From NCBI RefSeq assembly GCF_004329815.1, contig NZ_SJPE01000010.1, positions 1 to 64,000 on the forward strand: a stretch of DNA of 64,000 nucleotides, given 5' to 3'. This document shows positions 19,902 to 28,805 of the stretch, one piece after another. Both the position numbers and the translations under genes were made by a program. Position 1 is the first letter of the stretch. The number at the start of each line of letters is the position of its first letter. Under the pieces are notes generated by a model. It made no database searches and was not told the DNA's origin. It was given only the letters and a program-made list of their open reading frames with translations. This DNA is from Flavobacterium silvisoli. GTDB taxonomy: Bacteria; Bacteroidota; Bacteroidia; Flavobacteriales; Flavobacteriaceae.

Positions 19902-21023
19902 TTATACCTCTTGCAAGCTTTTGGCTTTTTTGATATTGGCTACAAACTCATCAAACAAATAGGAGGCATCATGCGGACCGGGACTGGCTTCGGGGTGGTA
20001 CTGCACCGAGAAACACGACTTCGATTTCATACGCATACCCGCCACGGTATTGTCATTGATGTGATAATGGGTAATTTCCAAGTCAGGGTGTTTTTCCAGT
20101 TCTTCTCTGTTTACGGCAAATCCGTGGTTTTGCGAAGTGATTTCGCCTTTACCTGTCAATACGTTCATTACCGGATGATTAATCCCTCGATGACCGTTAA
20201 ACATCTTGTAGGTAGAAATTCCGTTGGCCAAACCAATAATCTGATGTCCTAAACAGATACCAAAAACCGGCTTGTCAGAGGCAATCATCGCTTTGGCAGT
20301 TTGTATGACCTGCTCCAGTGGTTCTGGATCGCCGGGGCCGTTAGACAAAAAGTAGCCATCCGGATTAAACGCTTGCAGGCTTTCGAAAGGTGTATCGTAA
20401 GGAAAGACTTTTATATAACAATCCCTCTGAGCCAAATTTCTCAGAATGTTTCTTTTGATACCCAGGTCAAGTGCCGCAATCTTGTAAGTTGCCTGCTCAT
20501 TCCCAAAATAATACGGTTCAGTTACCGATACGGTTGAGGCCAGTTCCAATCCTTTCATATCGGGAACCTGAGTCAATTGACTTTTTAATTCTTCTATCGG
20601 AGTACCATCGGTACAGATAACTGCATTTTGGGCGCCGTTATCACGAATATAACTCACTAAAGCACGGGTATCTACATCGGATATGCAAATCAGGTTTTGT
20701 TGTTCGAAATAGTCGTACAGGTTACTTTCTGAGTTGGGACGCGAATGGTTGAAGCTGAAGTTTTTGCATACCAGTCCGGAAATCATGATTTTTCCGGATT
20801 CTACTTCGTCGGCATTGACACCGTAGTTTCCAATGTGGGGATTAGTGGCCACCATGATTTGTCCGAAATAAGACGGATCGGTGAAGATTTCCTGATAACC
20901 GGTCATACCGGTATTGAAGCAAACTTCGCCGAAGGTTTTTCCGGAAAGGCCAATCGATTTTCCGTAGAAAACTGTGCCGTCGGCCAGTAGTAAGAAGGCT
21001 TGTGGTCGTGTGGTGTATTTCAT
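19902..21023 (-). CDS. carA: Carbamoyl-phosphate synthase small subunit
   Basis: The 373-residue glutaminase subunit supplies ammonia to CarB for carbamoyl phosphate, which feeds pyrimidine and arginine synthesis. The N-terminal domain (ADGTVFYGKSIG, EVCFNTGMTGYQEI, DVDTRALVSYIRDNGAQNAVI) is followed by class I amidotransferase motifs VFGICLGHQIIGL and VQYHPEASPG. I choose the ATG at 21023 (MKYTTRPQAFLLLADG). The longer frame to 21113 would add 30 unrelated residues and run over the promoter box. carB is not adjacent. Confidence 0.97.
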   Translation of the reverse strand: MKYTTRPQAFLLLADGTVFYGKSIGLSGKTFGEVCFNTGMTGYQEIFTDPSYFGQIMVATNPHIGNYGVNADEVESGKIMISGLVCKNFSFNHSRPNSESNLYDYFEQQNLICISDVDTRALVSYIRDNGAQNAVICTDGTPIEELKSQLTQVPDMKGLELASTVSVTEPYYFGNEQATYKIAALDLGIKRNILRNLAQRDCYIKVFPYDTPFESLQAFNPDGYFLSNGPGDPEPLEQVIQTAKAMIASDKPVFGICLGHQIIGLANGISTYKMFNGHRGINHPVMNVLTGKGEITSQNHGFAVNREELEKHPDLEITHYHINDNTVAGMRMKSKSCFSVQYHPEASPGPHDASYLFDEFVANIKKAKSLQEV

Positions 21024-21077
21024 GTTGTTAGTTGTGTGTTGTAAGTTTAGTGTTGTTTGTATTGTTGAGCAAAAATA
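21024..21077 (-). promoter_or_regulatory. carA promoter -7 box and G-free CAAC-rich leader
   Basis: The -7 box TATTTTTG (21077-21070) is identical to that of pyrG. The following 44 bases to the ATG contain no G and are rich in ACAAC/AACAAC words, like the pyrG leader. Confidence 0.6.
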
Positions 21078-21142
21078 ATTTATTGTTGACGGATTATAAA
21101 ATTGATTTATCAAAGTTTATAAACATTCCGTTTGATTCCTTT

Positions 21143-21220
21143 TTTAGCCCCGATGGGATGAGTTACCGTGTAACCCAGACAGCGGGAATATGGATTTGAG
21201 ACAGTGCACGAACCATTCGC
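21143..21220 (-). repeat. Dispersed 78-bp element, copy B
   Basis: Read on the minus strand it starts GCGAATGG, has ATATTCCCGC in the middle and ends CGGGGCTAAA, exactly the length of copy A. Its hairpin GTTAC-ACG-GTAAC (21162-21174) keeps the ACG loop of copy A but changes both sides of the stem. It lies between the rplQ terminator and the carA promoter. Confidence 0.8.
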
Positions 21221-21251
21221 TTCAAAACTTGAAATCCGTTCGGTTGAGTCC

Positions 21252-21286
21252 AAAAAAAAAAGGATAAACAAAACTGTTTATCCTTT
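21252..21286 (-). terminator. Terminator of the ribosomal operon after rplQ
   Basis: AAAGGATAAACA and TGTTTATCCTTT form a perfect 12-bp stem with a 4-base loop. On the minus strand it is followed by a run of about ten T. It is 21 bases after the rplQ stop. Confidence 0.93.
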
Positions 21287-21307
21287 ATATTTAAGCGTCT
21301 GCATTCA

Positions 21308-21892
21308 TTATGCTTCGTCTTGTTTAGTTTCTTCATCTGCCGGAGCTTCAGGAGTTTCTTCAACTGCCGGTGCTTCAGCAACTTCAGCTGCAGGAGTTTC
21401 AACAACTTCTTCCACCACTGGGGTCGGAGCTGCTTCAACTGCTGGTTTCGCTGCAGTATCTTCAGATTTTTTAGCTTTTCCACCACGACGGCTTTTCGCT
21501 TTTTTCTCTTCTTTTTTACCTCCGTTGTATAGTTCGTTGAAGTCAACCAACTCAATCATACACATATCAGCGTTATCTCCCAAACGGTTACCCATTTTGA
21601 TGATACGGGTGTATCCTCCCGGACGGTCACCTACTTTAGCGGCAACTTCTCTGAATAATTCAGTTACAGCATATTTGTTTCTGATGTATGCGAAAACCAC
21701 ACGACGGTTGTGTGTAGTATCCTCTTTTGATTTGGTTACTAATGGCTCAACGAATTGTTTAAGCGCTTTAGCTTTAGCAACAGTGGTGATAATACGCTTG
21801 TGCTCGATAAGAGAGCAAGCCATATTAGCCAACATAGATTTTCTATGTCCAGTCTGTCTGCTTAAATGATTAATTTTTTTTCCGTGTCTCAT
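21308..21892 (-). CDS. rplQ: 50S ribosomal protein L17 with acidic Ala/Pro/Glu tail
   Basis: The 194-residue protein has the L17 core in residues 1-122 ([56 protein letters not shown]). Most bacterial L17 proteins stop there. From about 124 it continues first with a Lys/Arg-rich stretch and then with about 45 residues dominated by Ala, Pro, Glu and Val. The tail is predicted to be disordered. It is the last gene of the cluster, 41 bases after rpoA, before the terminator. Confidence 0.98.
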   Translation of the reverse strand: MRHGKKINHLSRQTGHRKSMLANMACSLIEHKRIITTVAKAKALKQFVEPLVTKSKEDTTHNRRVVFAYIRNKYAVTELFREVAAKVGDRPGGYTRIIKMGNRLGDNADMCMIELVDFNELYNGGKKEEKKAKSRRGGKAKKSEDTAAKPAVEAAPTPVVEEVVETPAAEVAEAPAVEETPEAPADEETKQDEA

Positions 21893-21933
21893 TGCTTTAT
21901 GAAATTTAATCTTATCCCGTTGAAGAGATCAGA

Positions 21934-22926
21934 TTATTCTTTATCTAGTTTATATTTACTCAAATCCATTCCGAATGTCAGATTTTTGTTGGCAACCAAC
22001 TCGTCTAACTCTGTCAACGATTTTTTACCGAAGTTACGGAATTTCATTAAGTCGTTTTTGTTGAAAGATACAAGATCTCCGAGTGTATCAACTTCGGCTG
22101 CTTTCAAACAGTTAAGAGCTCTTACAGACAAGTCCATGTCAACCAATTTGGTTTTCAACAGTTGTCTCATGTGTAATGATTCTTCGTCGTAAGATTCTGT
22201 TTGAGCGATTTCGTCAGCCTCTAAGGTAATTCTCTCATCAGAGAATAACATGAAGTGGTGAATTAAAACTTTGGCAGCTTCAGTCAGAGCGTCTTTCGGA
22301 TTGATTGAACCGTCCGTTTTGATTTCGAAAACTAATTTTTCGTAATCGGTTTTTTGCTCCACACGGAAGTTTTCAATGGCATATTTCACATTTTTTACCG
22401 GAGTAAAAATAGAGTCTGTAAATATAGTACCGATGGCTGCGTTTTGTTTTTTGTTCTCTTCTGCAGGAACATAACCACGACCTTTCTCGATGGTTAATTC
22501 CATGTTCAGATTCACTTTACTGTCTAAGTTGCAGATAACCAATTCCGGGTTTAGCACCTGGAAACCGGAGATGAATTTTTGAAAATCACCAGCAGTAATT
22601 TGGTCTTTTCCTGAGATAGAAATGGAAACTGTTTCATTATCTACATCTTCAATCTGACGTTTGAAACGCACTTGTTTAAGATTCAAGATAATTTCAGTAA
22701 CATCCTCAACTACACCAGAAATAGTAGAAAACTCATGCTCTACCCCTTCGATACGAACCGAAGTGATGGCATAACCTTCTAACGCAGAAAGTAAAACTCT
22801 TCTAAGTGCATTACCAACGGTCAATCCGTAACCCGGTTCTAAAGGTCTGAATTCAAACTTACCTTCAAAATCGGTTGAATCGATCATGATAACTTTATCG
22901 GGCTTCTGAAAATTAAATATTGCCAT
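21934..22926 (-). CDS. rpoA: DNA-directed RNA polymerase alpha subunit
   Basis: The 330-residue subunit dimerises and nucleates core polymerase assembly. The N-terminal domain shows [46 protein letters not shown]. The C-terminal domain (about 255-315; [37 protein letters not shown]) is the helix-hairpin-helix module that contacts DNA and activators. It sits between rpsD and rplQ, as in the classical alpha operon. Confidence 0.99.
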   Translation of the reverse strand: MAIFNFQKPDKVIMIDSTDFEGKFEFRPLEPGYGLTVGNALRRVLLSALEGYAITSVRIEGVEHEFSTISGVVEDVTEIILNLKQVRFKRQIEDVDNETVSISISGKDQITAGDFQKFISGFQVLNPELVICNLDSKVNLNMELTIEKGRGYVPAEENKKQNAAIGTIFTDSIFTPVKNVKYAIENFRVEQKTDYEKLVFEIKTDGSINPKDALTEAAKVLIHHFMLFSDERITLEADEIAQTESYDEESLHMRQLLKTKLVDMDLSVRALNCLKAAEVDTLGDLVSFNKNDLMKFRNFGKKSLTELDELVANKNLTFGMDLSKYKLDKE

Positions 22927-22948
22927 AATTTAGACTTACTGTCAATTA

Positions 22949-23554
22949 TTATTTGTTGTACAACTCTACGATTAATTGTTCTTTGATGTTTTCAGGGATC
23001 TGAAGTCTTTGCGGTACAGATACAAAGGTTCCCTCTTTAGTATCGTTGTTCCAAGTAATCCACTCATATACATGATTAGAATTGGCTAAAGAACGCTCGA
23101 TAGCTTCAACAGATTTAGATTTTTCACGAACAGCAACTTTGTCACCGGCTTTTAAATGATACGAAGGGATGTTAACCACTTCTCCGTTCACAGTGATGTG
23201 ACGGTGAGAAACGATTTGTCTTGCCGCTCTTCTTGAAGGTGCAATTCCCATTCTGTATACTACGTTATCTAAACGAGCTTCACATAATTGTAACAAGATT
23301 TCACCTGTTACACCTTTAGAAGCTGCTGCTTTTTCAAATAGGTTTCTGAATTGTTTTTCTAAAATACCGTAAGTATATTTAGCTTTTTGCTTTTCCATTA
23401 ACTGAACAGCATATTCAGATTTTTTACCTCTTTTTTTAGCCATCCCGTGTTGTCCGGGTGGGTAATTTCTTTTTTCGAAGGCTTTGTCATCTCCGAAGAT
23501 TGCTTCGCCGAATTTACGAGCAATTTTTGTTTGTGGACCAGTATATCTTGCCAT
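22949..23554 (-). CDS. rpsD: 30S ribosomal protein S4
   Basis: The 201-residue primary 16S rRNA binder has the S4 RNA-binding domain from about residue 90 to 150 ([30 protein letters not shown], then [14 protein letters not shown]). The N-terminus lacks the zinc-binding cysteines found in some S4 proteins. In well-studied bacteria S4 represses its own operon. Here the 120-base gap before the gene contains a long folded segment that could serve that purpose (see leader entry). Confidence 0.99.
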   Translation of the reverse strand: MARYTGPQTKIARKFGEAIFGDDKAFEKRNYPPGQHGMAKKRGKKSEYAVQLMEKQKAKYTYGILEKQFRNLFEKAAASKGVTGEILLQLCEARLDNVVYRMGIAPSRRAARQIVSHRHITVNGEVVNIPSYHLKAGDKVAVREKSKSVEAIERSLANSNHVYEWITWNNDTKEGTFVSVPQRLQIPENIKEQLIVELYNK

Positions 23555-23674
23555 TTTAAATTGTTTTAAGATTGAGATTATGAATTCAGGTCACATCCTT
23601 CGATAATCTTTCGGTCAATCTTGAGTTATACTAAATTATTTTATAACTGATACTGAAATGATTTCAGTAAAAAA
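23555..23674 (-). promoter_or_regulatory. Candidate structured leader before rpsD
   Basis: This is one of the longest gaps in the ribosomal cluster and contains no TAnnTTTG box. On the minus strand, AAGATTGA (23622-23615) pairs with TCAATCTT (23575-23568) and GATTAT (23108 side, 23108 excluded; actual bases 23608-23603) pairs with ATAATC (23581-23576), giving 8- and 6-bp stems separated by a one-sided 6-base bulge and closed by a 21-base loop. A separate perfect hairpin TACTGAAA-TCA-TTTCAGTA lies at 23651-23669. Neither is followed by a T run, so they are not ordinary terminators. Confidence 0.5.
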
Positions 23675-24058
23675 TTATACTCTACGTCTTTTAGGAGGAC
23701 GACATCCGTTGTGCGGCATTGGAGTAACGTCTATGATTTCAGTTACTTCAATTCCTGAGTTGTGAATTGATCTGATAGCAGACTCACGTCCGTTACCTGG
23801 TCCTTTTACATACACTTTTACTTTTTTAAGTCCAGCTTCTAATGCTACTTTTCCGCAATCCTCTGCTGCCATTTGAGCTGCATACGGAGTGTTCTTTTTA
23901 GAACCTCTGAAGCCCATTTTACCAGCTGAAGACCAAGAAATAACTTCACCTTTTTTGTTAGTTAACGAAATGATGATGTTGTTAAAAGTTGCATTAATAT
24001 GCGCTTCTCCCGTTGATTCAACGATAACTTTACGTTTTTTTGTGGTCGCTTTAGCCAT
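23675..24058 (-). CDS. rpsK: 30S ribosomal protein S11
   Basis: The 127-residue platform protein shows the S11 pattern: [59 protein letters not shown] and the basic end [16 protein letters not shown]. Gene order rpsM-rpsK-rpsD is standard. It is 8 bases downstream of rpsM and 120 bases before rpsD. Confidence 0.99.
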   Translation of the reverse strand: MAKATTKKRKVIVESTGEAHINATFNNIIISLTNKKGEVISWSSAGKMGFRGSKKNTPYAAQMAAEDCGKVALEAGLKKVKVYVKGPGNGRESAIRSIHNSGIEVTEIIDVTPMPHNGCRPPKRRRV

Positions 24059-24066
24059 ATTACTTA

Positions 24067-24441
24067 TTATTTAGTTGCTTTTTTCTTGTTAGCAACAGTT
24101 TTTCTTTTACCTTTTCTTGTTCTAGAGTTGTTCTTAGTTCTTTGTCCTCTTAACGGAAGACCAGATCTGTGACGGATACCTCTATAACATCCAATGTCCA
24201 TTAAACGTTTGATGTGTAATGAAACTTCTGAACGAAGCTCACCTTCAATTTTGTAATATGAAACGGCATCACGGATTGCTCCGATTTCGTCGTCATTCCA
24301 ATCTTGAACTTTTTTATCGTGGCTAACTTGAGCTTTATCTAAAATCTCAATTGCTCTACTTTTACCAATTCCGAAGATATAGGTTAAAGCGATAACTCCT
24401 CTTTTGTTTTTTGGGATATCTACCCCTGCTATTCTTGCCAT
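24067..24441 (-). CDS. rpsM: 30S ribosomal protein S13
   Basis: The 124-residue head protein contacts the 50S subunit and P-site tRNA. Motifs are [59 protein letters not shown] and a very basic C-terminal tail. It lies 2 bases after rpmJ. Confidence 0.99.
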   Translation of the reverse strand: MARIAGVDIPKNKRGVIALTYIFGIGKSRAIEILDKAQVSHDKKVQDWNDDEIGAIRDAVSYYKIEGELRSEVSLHIKRLMDIGCYRGIRHRSGLPLRGQRTKNNSRTRKGKRKTVANKKKATK

Positions 24442-24443
24442 AA

Positions 24444-24560
24444 TTATCCTTGTCTTTGTTTAAATCTAGGATTCTTTTTGTTGATTACGTATAATCTGCC
24501 TTTTCTGCGTACAATGATGCACTCGGCACTTCTTTTCTTAACTGATGCTCTTACTTTCAT
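24444..24560 (-). CDS. rpmJ: 50S ribosomal protein L36, zinc-free form
   Basis: This 38-codon gene reads [14 protein letters not shown] at its start and ends PRFKQRQG with a TAA at 24446-24444. Zinc-type L36 has Cys11, Cys14, Cys27 and His33. Here only Cys14 remains; the others are Ser, Asn and Phe. It is therefore the form that does not bind zinc. Position between infA and rpsM is canonical. Confidence 0.97.
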
Positions 24561-24571
24561 TTTTACTAGCT

Positions 24572-24787
24572 TTAGTATCTATATGTAATTCTTGCTTTTG
24601 ACAAATCGTAAGGACTCATTTCCAACTTCACTTTGTCACCAGGTAACAATTTGATGTAATGCATACGCATTTTTCCTGAAATATGAGCGATTACAACGTG
24701 TCCGTTTTCTAATTCTACACGGAACATAGCATTTGATAATGCTTCGATGATTGATCCGTCTTGTTCTATTGCTGATTGTTTTGCCAT
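24572..24787 (-). CDS. infA: Translation initiation factor IF-1
   Basis: The 71-residue single OB-fold (S1-like) protein binds the 30S A site. Motifs are [65 protein letters not shown], split here only by reading. It follows secY by 5 bases with no map or adk gene between, the usual Bacteroidota arrangement. Confidence 0.99.
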   Translation of the reverse strand: MAKQSAIEQDGSIIEALSNAMFRVELENGHVVIAHISGKMRMHYIKLLPGDKVKLEMSPYDLSKARITYRY

Positions 24788-24792
24788 AAAAA

Positions 24793-26136
24793 TTAAGCTA
24801 CTGCTTTTCTATTTTTACCACTTTTCATCAATCCGTCATAGTGTTTATTCAATAAATAAGAATTTATTTGTTGAATAGTATCGATAGCTACACCAACCAT
24901 AATGATCAATGAAGTACCGCCATAGAACATAGCCCATGATTGTTGAACATCTGCACTAACAACAATCGCTGGGAACACAGCAATTAACGCCAGAAACAAT
25001 GAACCTGGGAATGTTATAAGAGACATGATTTTATCTAAGAAATCTGCAGTTTCAATACCTGGTTTAATACCCGGAATAAATCCACCACTTCTTTTTAAAT
25101 CATCGGCCATTTTATTTGTTGGAACTGTGATTGCAGTATAAAAGAACGTAAATATTAAAATTAACGCTGCAAAAACAAAGTTGTACCAAAAACCAAACAT
25201 GTTACTGAAGGTACCTGCTATAGACTGAGACGTTTCAGATTTTGAAAGTCCGGCTACAGCTGCCGGGATAAACATAATTGCCTGAGCAAAAATGATTGGC
25301 ATTACACCTGCAGAGTTTAGTTTCAATGGAATCCATTGTCTGTTTCCGCCAAGCATGTCTTGTTCGAAATCACCAGTTGTAGTACGACGTGCGTATTGTA
25401 CCGGAATCTTTCTAACTGCCATCACCAATAATACACAAGCTATAATTACTAATAACCAAACAATGATTTCGAAAACCAATACCATTGGACCTCCGTTATT
25501 GTTTGTAATTCTTGAAGTAAATTCTTGAAACAATGCTTGTGGTAAACGGGCTAAGATACCCACCATGATCAATAGTGAAATACCGTTACCAATTCCTTTA
25601 TCCGTAATTTTTTCTCCCAACCACATGGCGAAAATAGTACCCGTAGTAAGAATCAGAACAGAAGAGAATAAGAATGAAAATGAATCAAATCCTAAAAGGA
25701 AAGCATTACCCGGTAATGTTCTGTAAAGGTTATAGATGTAACCAGGACCTTGAACAAGAGTGATGGCGATAGTCAACCATCGGGTAATTTGATTCAATTT
25801 TTTTCTTCCGCTCTCACCGTCCTTTTGCAATTTTTGCAAGTAAGGAATAGCGATACCCATTAACTGAACAACAATTGAAGCAGAAATGTACGGCATGATA
25901 CCTAGTGCAAATACTGACGCCTTTGAGAAAGCTCCACCGGTAAACATATCCAGTATTGATCCAATACCTTTTTCTGTTTGACCTGCCAAGCTATGCAATT
26001 GCGTAGCATCTATACCCGGTAGCGTTACATGCGCACCAAATCTGTAAACTAACAATAGACCGAGTGTAACTAGGATTCTATTTTTTAGTTCCTCTATTTT
26101 CCAAACATTACTTAATGATTCAAAAAATTTCTTCAT
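24793..26136 (-). CDS. secY: Protein translocase subunit SecY
   Basis: The 447-residue channel subunit of the SecYEG translocon has ten predicted membrane helices. Recognisable are the first helix region ([24 protein letters not shown]), the plug-proximal [28 protein letters not shown], the cytoplasmic loop with [10 protein letters not shown], and the C-terminal segment near [12 protein letters not shown]. It is encoded between rplO and infA. Confidence 0.99.
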   Translation of the reverse strand: MKKFFESLSNVWKIEELKNRILVTLGLLLVYRFGAHVTLPGIDATQLHSLAGQTEKGIGSILDMFTGGAFSKASVFALGIMPYISASIVVQLMGIAIPYLQKLQKDGESGRKKLNQITRWLTIAITLVQGPGYIYNLYRTLPGNAFLLGFDSFSFLFSSVLILTTGTIFAMWLGEKITDKGIGNGISLLIMVGILARLPQALFQEFTSRITNNNGGPMVLVFEIIVWLLVIIACVLLVMAVRKIPVQYARRTTTGDFEQDMLGGNRQWIPLKLNSAGVMPIIFAQAIMFIPAAVAGLSKSETSQSIAGTFSNMFGFWYNFVFAALILIFTFFYTAITVPTNKMADDLKRSGGFIPGIKPGIETADFLDKIMSLITFPGSLFLALIAVFPAIVVSADVQQSWAMFYGGTSLIIMVGVAIDTIQQINSYLLNKHYDGLMKSGKNRKAVA

Positions 26137-26147
26137 TGTTATAGAAA

Positions 26148-26600
26148 TTATAGGGTTACAGCTTCTCCACCAGCCGCTTCGATAGCTGCTTTAGCAGTTG
26201 CGGTAAATTTGTGAGCAGTTACTTTTAATTTTGCTTTCAATTCGCCTCTACCAAGAATTTTAACTACTTCATTTTTAGTAGCCAAACGGTTTTCAACCAA
26301 CACTGCAAAATCTACAGTATCAGTAACAATTCCGTTATCTACCAACAATTGAAGTGCGTCTAGATTTACCCCTTGATACTCTATACGATTAACGTTTTTG
26401 AAACCAAACTTAGGCACACGTCTTTGAAGTGGCATTTGCCCTCCTTCAAAACCAATCTTTTTTGAATAACCAGAACGAGACTTAGCTCCTTTGTGACCAC
26501 GTGCAGCAGTACCACCTTTACCGGAACCTTCTCCTCTACCTAATCTTTTATTTTGATTGTGTGTAGAACCTTCAGCAGGTTGTAAGTTACTTAAATTCAT
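26148..26600 (-). CDS. rplO: 50S ribosomal protein L15
   Basis: The 150-residue late-assembly protein has the Gly/Arg-rich N-terminus (RLGRGEGSGKGGTAARGHKGAKSR), GGQMPLQRRVPKFGF, and the C-terminal EAAGGEAVTL. It is 12 bases after rpmD and 11 bases before secY. Confidence 0.99.
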   Translation of the reverse strand: MNLSNLQPAEGSTHNQNKRLGRGEGSGKGGTAARGHKGAKSRSGYSKKIGFEGGQMPLQRRVPKFGFKNVNRIEYQGVNLDALQLLVDNGIVTDTVDFAVLVENRLATKNEVVKILGRGELKAKLKVTAHKFTATAKAAIEAAGGEAVTL

Positions 26601-26612
26601 AACTATGATTTG

Positions 26613-26795
26613 TTATTTAACTTCCTCTACGGAAACTAAGTGTTTAACTTTATTTATCATTCCAAGGATAGCTGGATTTGAATCATGCTCCACAACTTGT
26701 CCCATTCTACGAAGACCTAAAGCTTCCAATCCTCTCTTTTGTGTAAGAGGACAGTTGATTTTGCTTCTAACTTGTTTTACTAATAATTTAGCCAT
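26613..26795 (-). CDS. rpmD: 50S ribosomal protein L30
   Basis: The 60-residue protein has the L30 pattern LVKQVRSKINCPLTQKR, LEALGLRRMGQ, VEHDSNPAILGMINKVKHLV. L30 is absent from some bacteria but present here in its usual place between rpsE and rplO. Confidence 0.98.
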   Translation of the reverse strand: MAKLLVKQVRSKINCPLTQKRGLEALGLRRMGQVVEHDSNPAILGMINKVKHLVSVEEVK

Positions 26796-26807
26796 AATTT
26801 CCTTGAA

Positions 26808-27332
26808 TTAACCTTTAAAAACTTTCTCTAAAGAAATACCTCTTTGCTTAGCAACAGTAGCGGCACTTCTCATTTGTAATAAAGCATCAAAAGTTGCTTT
26901 TACCACGTTGTGAGGGTTTGATGAACCTTGTGATTTTGACAATACATCGTGAATACCCACTGATTCAAGAACTGCACGAACAGCTCCACCAGCAATTACT
27001 CCCGTACCGTGAGAAGCTGGCATTAAGTATACCGCTGCTCCACCAAATTTCCCTTTTTGTTCGTGAGGTACTGACTGACCACTCAAAGGAATTCTAACCA
27101 AGTTTTTCTTTGCATCCTCTACTGCTTTTGCAATAGCTTCAGAAACGTCTTTAGATTTTCCTAAACCATGTCCAACAACACCGTTTTCATCACCTACCAC
27201 AACAATAGCAGAAAAGCCGAAAGCTCTACCTCCTTTTGTTACTTTGGTAACACGATTCACACTAACCAAACGATCTTTCAATTCAAGACCACTAGGTTTT
27301 ACTATTTCTACGTTTTTATATCCGTTATACAT
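26808..27332 (-). CDS. rpsE: 30S ribosomal protein S5
   Basis: The 174-residue protein helps translational fidelity and mRNA unwinding. The double-stranded RNA-binding-like domain starts with [34 protein letters not shown]. The C-terminal domain has [43 protein letters not shown]. It sits between rplR and rpmD. Confidence 0.99.
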   Translation of the reverse strand: MYNGYKNVEIVKPSGLELKDRLVSVNRVTKVTKGGRAFGFSAIVVVGDENGVVGHGLGKSKDVSEAIAKAVEDAKKNLVRIPLSGQSVPHEQKGKFGGAAVYLMPASHGTGVIAGGAVRAVLESVGIHDVLSKSQGSSNPHNVVKATFDALLQMRSAATVAKQRGISLEKVFKG

Positions 27333-27341
27333 AATAATTTC

Positions 27342-27695
27342 TTAGAATTTAAGTCCGGCCGCTCTTGCGCCTTCCGCTAATGATTTAATACGACCGTGAT
27401 ATAAATAACCTCCTCTGTCGAAAGTTACTTCTGTAATACCGGCTTTTAACGCTTTTTCAGCAGCCAATTTTCCAACAGCTGTAGCGATTTCAACGTTTGT
27501 ACCTTTTAAATCTACTCCTTTATCTTTTGATGAAGCAGCCAATAAAGTAACTCCATTCACATCATCAATGAATTGTGCATAGATTTCCTTATTACTTCTG
27601 AATACAGATAATCTTGGTTTAGCAGCAGTACCGCTAACAATCTTTCTGATTCTGAATTTAATTCTTTGTCTTCTTTCAGTTTTTGTTAATGACAT
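27342..27695 (-). CDS. rplR: 50S ribosomal protein L18
   Basis: The 117-residue 5S rRNA-binding protein starts with a basic helix ([15 protein letters not shown]) and contains [20 protein letters not shown] and the C-terminal [26 protein letters not shown]. It acts with L5 to place 5S rRNA. Confidence 0.99.
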   Translation of the reverse strand: MSLTKTERRQRIKFRIRKIVSGTAAKPRLSVFRSNKEIYAQFIDDVNGVTLLAASSKDKGVDLKGTNVEIATAVGKLAAEKALKAGITEVTFDRGGYLYHGRIKSLAEGARAAGLKF

Positions 27696-27706
27696 AATGC
27701 TAATTT

Positions 27707-28249
27707 TTACGCTGATTTACCTGCTTTTCTTCTTAATACTTCACCAACAAACTTAACTCCTTTTCCTTTGTAAGGTTCAGGTTTACGGAAACCTCTGATT
27801 TTCGCAGCAATTTGACCTACCAGTTGTTTGTCATGAGATGTTAACTTTACGATTGGGTTTTTACCTTTCTCAGAGATTGTTTCTAATTTTACTTCAGGAG
27901 CAACTTCTAAAACAATATTGTGAGAAAAACCTAATGCTAAGTCTAATTTTTGTCCTTGGTTTGAAGCTCTGTAACCTACCCCAACCAATTCTAATTCTTT
28001 TGTGAATCCTTCAGAAACACCAACCACCATATTGCTGATTAATGCTCTATACAATCCGTGCTGAGCTCTGTGCTCTTTGCTATCAGAAGATCTTTCAACT
28101 AAGATTTGACCTTCTTCAACTTTTACGGTTACGTTTGAGTAATCCTGAGAAAGTTGACCTAATTTTCCTTTTACAGTAACTGTAGTATCGTTTACTTCAA
28201 CAGTTACACCTGCAGGAATCGAAATTGGGTTTTTACCTATTCTTGACAT
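27707..28249 (-). CDS. rplF: 50S ribosomal protein L6
   Basis: The 180-residue protein of the factor-binding region has two similar domains. Motifs are [34 protein letters not shown], and the signature [18 protein letters not shown]. It is 16 bases downstream of rpsH. Confidence 0.99.
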   Translation of the reverse strand: MSRIGKNPISIPAGVTVEVNDTTVTVKGKLGQLSQDYSNVTVKVEEGQILVERSSDSKEHRAQHGLYRALISNMVVGVSEGFTKELELVGVGYRASNQGQKLDLALGFSHNIVLEVAPEVKLETISEKGKNPIVKLTSHDKQLVGQIAAKIRGFRKPEPYKGKGVKFVGEVLRRKAGKSA

Positions 28250-28265
28250 TGTTTAACTGTTTTTT

Positions 28266-28664
28266 TTAGTATACGTAACAAATTACTTCTCCACCAACAT
28301 TCAATTGCTTAGCTTGTTTTCCGGTCATCAAACCTTTTGAAGTGGAAACAATAGCAATTCCTAATCCGTTAAGGATTCTAGGTAGTTTTGCAGCACCTGC
28401 ATATTTACGTAAACCTGGTTTACTAATTCTTTGGATATCTTTAATTACCGGCTCTTTGGTATCTTTGTCATACTTCAAAGCGATTTTGATGGTACCTTGT
28501 ACAGTACTGTCATCAAATTTGTAACTCAAGATATATCCTTGATCGAATAAAATCTTTGTGATCTCTTTTTTAAGGTTAGAAGCTGGGATTTCTACCACTT
28601 TGTGGTTAGCCATCACTGCATTTCTAACTCTCGTAAGATAATCTGCAATTGGATCTGTATACAT
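28266..28664 (-). CDS. rpsH: 30S ribosomal protein S8
   Basis: The 132-residue central-domain 16S rRNA binder starts [28 protein letters not shown] and ends with the family signature region (GGEVICYVY), including [17 protein letters not shown]. In enterobacteria S8 is the spc operon repressor. Here the 141-base gap upstream carries an apparently separate promoter. Confidence 0.99.
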   Translation of the reverse strand: MYTDPIADYLTRVRNAVMANHKVVEIPASNLKKEITKILFDQGYILSYKFDDSTVQGTIKIALKYDKDTKEPVIKDIQRISKPGLRKYAGAAKLPRILNGLGIAIVSTSKGLMTGKQAKQLNVGGEVICYVY

Positions 28665-28772
28665 ATTTATTAAATTGTGGCAACGGTTTTCAAAAAGACT
28701 ATCTCTTTGAACCTGAAGCCATTAAACACTATTTTAACAGCAGAGAATTGCACGTTCCCGGCAAAAATCCGG

Positions 28773-28802
28773 CAAATGTACAATTATCTGCTGAAATTCC
28801 AA
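28773..28802 (-). promoter_or_regulatory. Internal promoter before rpsH
   Basis: On the minus strand TTG (28802-28800), 19 bases, then TACATTTG (28780-28773) fits the Bacteroidota consensus exactly. The -33 element starts only three bases after the rpsN stop. It leaves a leader of about 100 bases before the rpsH ATG. The gap is unusually long for this cluster. Confidence 0.75.
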
Positions 28803-28805
28803 CTA

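Noticed and set aside
21024-21113. Upstream-extended start of carA
   Set aside because: The extra 30 residues are low-complexity translation of the CAAC-rich leader and of the -7 box.
23651-23669. Terminator between rpsK and rpsD
   Set aside because: The hairpin is perfect but has no T run on the minus strand, and rpsD and rpoA downstream must be transcribed.
28665-28805. Missing small ribosomal gene in the rpsN-rpsH gap
   Set aside because: No conserved reading frame is visible; the gap is better explained by a promoter and leader.
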